Positions 62,311-64,000 of a stretch of DNA of 64,000 nt are shown here, piece by piece. Origin of the DNA: Erpobdella octoculata (lineage: Eukaryota; Annelida; Clitellata; Hirudinida; Erpobdellidae); NCBI GenBank assembly GCA_963978895.1, contig OZ022244.1, forward strand, positions 32,009,194-32,073,193. Reading direction: 5' to 3'. The notes below the pieces were generated by a model, which was not told where the DNA came from, made no database searches, and worked only from the letters and a program-made list of their open reading frames with translations. Numbering within the stretch: position 1 is the stretch's first letter; every line of letters starts with the position of its first letter. Position numbers and translations under genes: made by a program.

Positions 62311-62625
62311 TGTTTAACCTGCATAGCAGCAAATTTTTTTTTTTGGAATGGACCAGGCACCACATTTCATATTTGAATCAAACTTTTTTTTATTTATAAC
62401 TTATTTGTTTGAATGATAAACGAAGCGAGCATCGTAAGAGAATATAGTAACAACCAATTACTTGTTTCTGGCAGTCTCTCGTTGAGAAAGAAACGAACAG
62501 TTCTGGCCTGAAAGCGGCAAAGTGAGTTTCAATCTATTATTTTCTTTTTAAATTACGTTTTGTTGTTTTCTTTCTTCAAACAATTTAATATTTGTTTGTC
62601 TGTTTTTTTCCATTTCATCAGCGTT

Positions 62626-63828
62626 ATGGAAACAGTAAGAAGAAACAGTCACCGTCTCCTCAGCATCATATTAAAGTTGAACATTTGCATCAAGCAGAGA
62701 GACCTCGACCTCGGCTTGTTGTATTCGGCGAAAATCGGATACATCGAATGCTTTGAACATCTCCTAAACGCCGGCGCCGATCCCGACTCAAAAGACTCGT
62801 ACGAAAATACTCCACTTTCGATGGCCTGCGAGCACGGAAGTACCAGAATGATCAAGATGCTCCTCGACAAAGGAGTGAACGTTGAAATGCGAGCCGGCGG
62901 CAGAAGGGGCACGGCACTGCACAAAGCCGCTAACTGGGGCTACGAGAACTGCGTCGATCTCTTGCTAGAAACCGGAGCAGATGCAAATGCCAGAGACGTA
63001 GGGAACAGGACACCGCTCATGCTGGCTTGCATCCACGCTCCGGTAGCCCATTCGATCGTCAAAAATCTAATAGAGCACGGGTGCAACGTGAATGCTCAGA
63101 GCAACGAGTCCAAAACGGCTCTCCACTACAGCTGTTCTAGAGGACTTGAGCCGAGCTTGTTTATCGAAGCCGGCAGCGATCTGAACGCAAAAGACTGCGA
63201 CGGCAACACTCCGCTTCATCTGGCATCAGGAGCCGGTCACTGCAGCATTGTAGAAAAGCTACTAACTCACGGCTCCGACGCTAAGTCCTTGAACCTTATG
63301 CTAAGAAGTCCACTGCACATGGCAGCTATTAAAGGGTGCAAACGATGCGTCGAAATACTATTCCACGTATCCGTCAACGACCCCGACTCTTTGGGACACT
63401 CGCCTCTGTGGTACTCAGCCGAAGGTGGCCATTACGAAGCCGTGGTGTATTTCGTACGCACAAACGTGTACAAAACGCGTCAGACAAAAAACGTACAATA
63501 CCCGTTTTCGAACCCCGACGATCCACTCGTTCCAGCACTGAACGGACGTCATTTGAGTGTCGCCAAAGTTCTACTGATTGCCGGCTTCAAAGAAAACTAT
63601 CTGCAGAAATGGCTGGTAAAATACTCGACATTGAATTGGTTCGAAGAACTGTCTGAAGAGATCGACTGGTTCAGAGCTTTTTCGTCCAACCCGAGATCGT
63701 TGAGACACATCTGTCGGTGCAAGCTTCGCTCAAGTTTGGGCCCCTTAGTCTTTCAGCTTTCCTCCTTTATTCATTTCCCAGAATTTTTGCAAAAATTTAT
63801 CACTTTAGACGATCTCCTCAACTTGTAA
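62626..63828 (+). CDS. Ankyrin-repeat and SOCS-box protein (ASB-type)
   Basis: A single coding exon of 400 aa. I start at METVRRNSH because the sequence just before it (TTTTTTTCCATTTCATCAG) is a strong acceptor, and a donor GTGAGTTT at 62521 suggests a 5' UTR intron of about 100 bp; the upstream in-frame Met at 62560 is intronic. About eight ankyrin repeats run from residue 30 to 310, for example DSYENTPLSMACEHGSTRMI, NRTPLMLACIH and GNTPLHLASGAGHCSIVEKL. The C-terminus (about 355-400; PRSLRHICRCKLRSSLGPLV then FQLSSFIHFPEFLQKF) matches a SOCS box, which recruits elongin BC and cullin 5. It is therefore probably the substrate-binding subunit of an E3 ubiquitin ligase, with ankyrins choosing the target. 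The exact ASB paralogue cannot be told. The stop codon overlaps AATAAA, which would imply a minimal 3' UTR. Confidence 0.9.
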   Translation: METVRRNSHRLLSIILKLNICIKQRDLDLGLLYSAKIGYIECFEHLLNAGADPDSKDSYENTPLSMACEHGSTRMIKMLLDKGVNVEMRAGGRRGTALHKAANWGYENCVDLLLETGADANARDVGNRTPLMLACIHAPVAHSIVKNLIEHGCNVNAQSNESKTALHYSCSRGLEPSLFIEAGSDLNAKDCDGNTPLHLASGAGHCSIVEKLLTHGSDAKSLNLMLRSPLHMAAIKGCKRCVEILFHVSVNDPDSLGHSPLWYSAEGGHYEAVVYFVRTNVYKTRQTKNVQYPFSNPDDPLVPALNGRHLSVAKVLLIAGFKENYLQKWLVKYSTLNWFEELSEEIDWFRAFSSNPRSLRHICRCKLRSSLGPLVFQLSSFIHFPEFLQKFITLDDLLNL

Positions 63829-64000
63829 ATAAAAAAAAAAAACTGTTATAGAGATTCGCATGCTTAACCCACTAATATTTGCTATTCACAATTAGACGCC
63901 CACGTACAAACAGGATGTTTTGTTTTAAACTATTGATCATTATATCATTATTGCTGTTGTAGTCTATTTACTTTTTTTTTTCAAACGCACTTTTTTATTT
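63829..64000. other. Downstream of the ASB gene, no feature seen
   Basis: AT-rich sequence with an A-run directly after the stop. The window ends here. Confidence 0.6.

Noticed and set aside
62560..62625. In-frame upstream start for the ASB protein
   Set aside because: The segment is a pyrimidine-rich intron end leading to an AG at 62621, and its residues do not look like part of an ankyrin protein.

Overview
This window is nuclear DNA from an invertebrate animal. Every recognised gene is animal-type and intron-rich with GT-AG introns. The sequence is AT-rich and dense with animal transposons: Helitrons, hAT miniature elements, piggyBac, Gypsy-like LTR elements, CR1/Jockey-like LINEs and SINEs. 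I cannot fix the phylum; the gene content and the lectin/EGF receptor suggest an aquatic invertebrate.

Layout. 1-2.7 kb: repeats only. 2.7-10.3 kb (minus): aldehyde dehydrogenase ALDH16A1, 14 exons, with minisatellites in its introns. 10.3-12.8 kb: repeats. 12.8-18.8 kb (minus): DNA polymerase eta (POLH), 11 exons, with an inverted copy of one of its own exons in an intron. 20.3-20.6 kb (minus): a small one-pass membrane protein resembling SMIM15. 21.6-24.3 kb (minus): PDAP1, head-to-head with GLYR1/NPAC (plus, 24.9-30.0 kb, 14 exons). I assembled exons by hand from splice signals and protein continuity. The models close in frame: ALDH16A1 825 aa, POLH 820 aa, PDAP1 194 aa, GLYR1 511 aa.

32.4-58.0 kb (minus): one large gene, apparently not a standard named family. 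It encodes a signal peptide, a module of lectin-like jelly-roll domain + EGF + half-EGF present twice, two more EGF domains, one transmembrane helix and almost no cytoplasmic tail (613 aa by my model). The module and its introns were duplicated in tandem. The two copies then took different transposon insertions, so each serves as the empty-site control for the other. Its introns hold most of the mobile DNA: an intact piggyBac inside a 3.7 kb Helitron-ended element, an LTR element with a SAP-domain ORF, a family of Helitron-ended elements with a GC-rich internal minisatellite, several hAT elements with 8-bp target duplications, a truncated LINE and a double palindrome.

60.0-62.2 kb (plus): an unrecognised protein with four hydrophobic segments, two exons. 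62.6-63.8 kb (plus): an ankyrin-repeat and SOCS-box (ASB-type) protein.

The housekeeping genes act separately: POLH in translesion synthesis, GLYR1 on chromatin, ALDH16A1 in aldehyde metabolism. There is no operon-like organisation. The best candidates for something undescribed are the duplicated-module receptor, the Helitron-ended minisatellite family and the inverted POLH exon copy.
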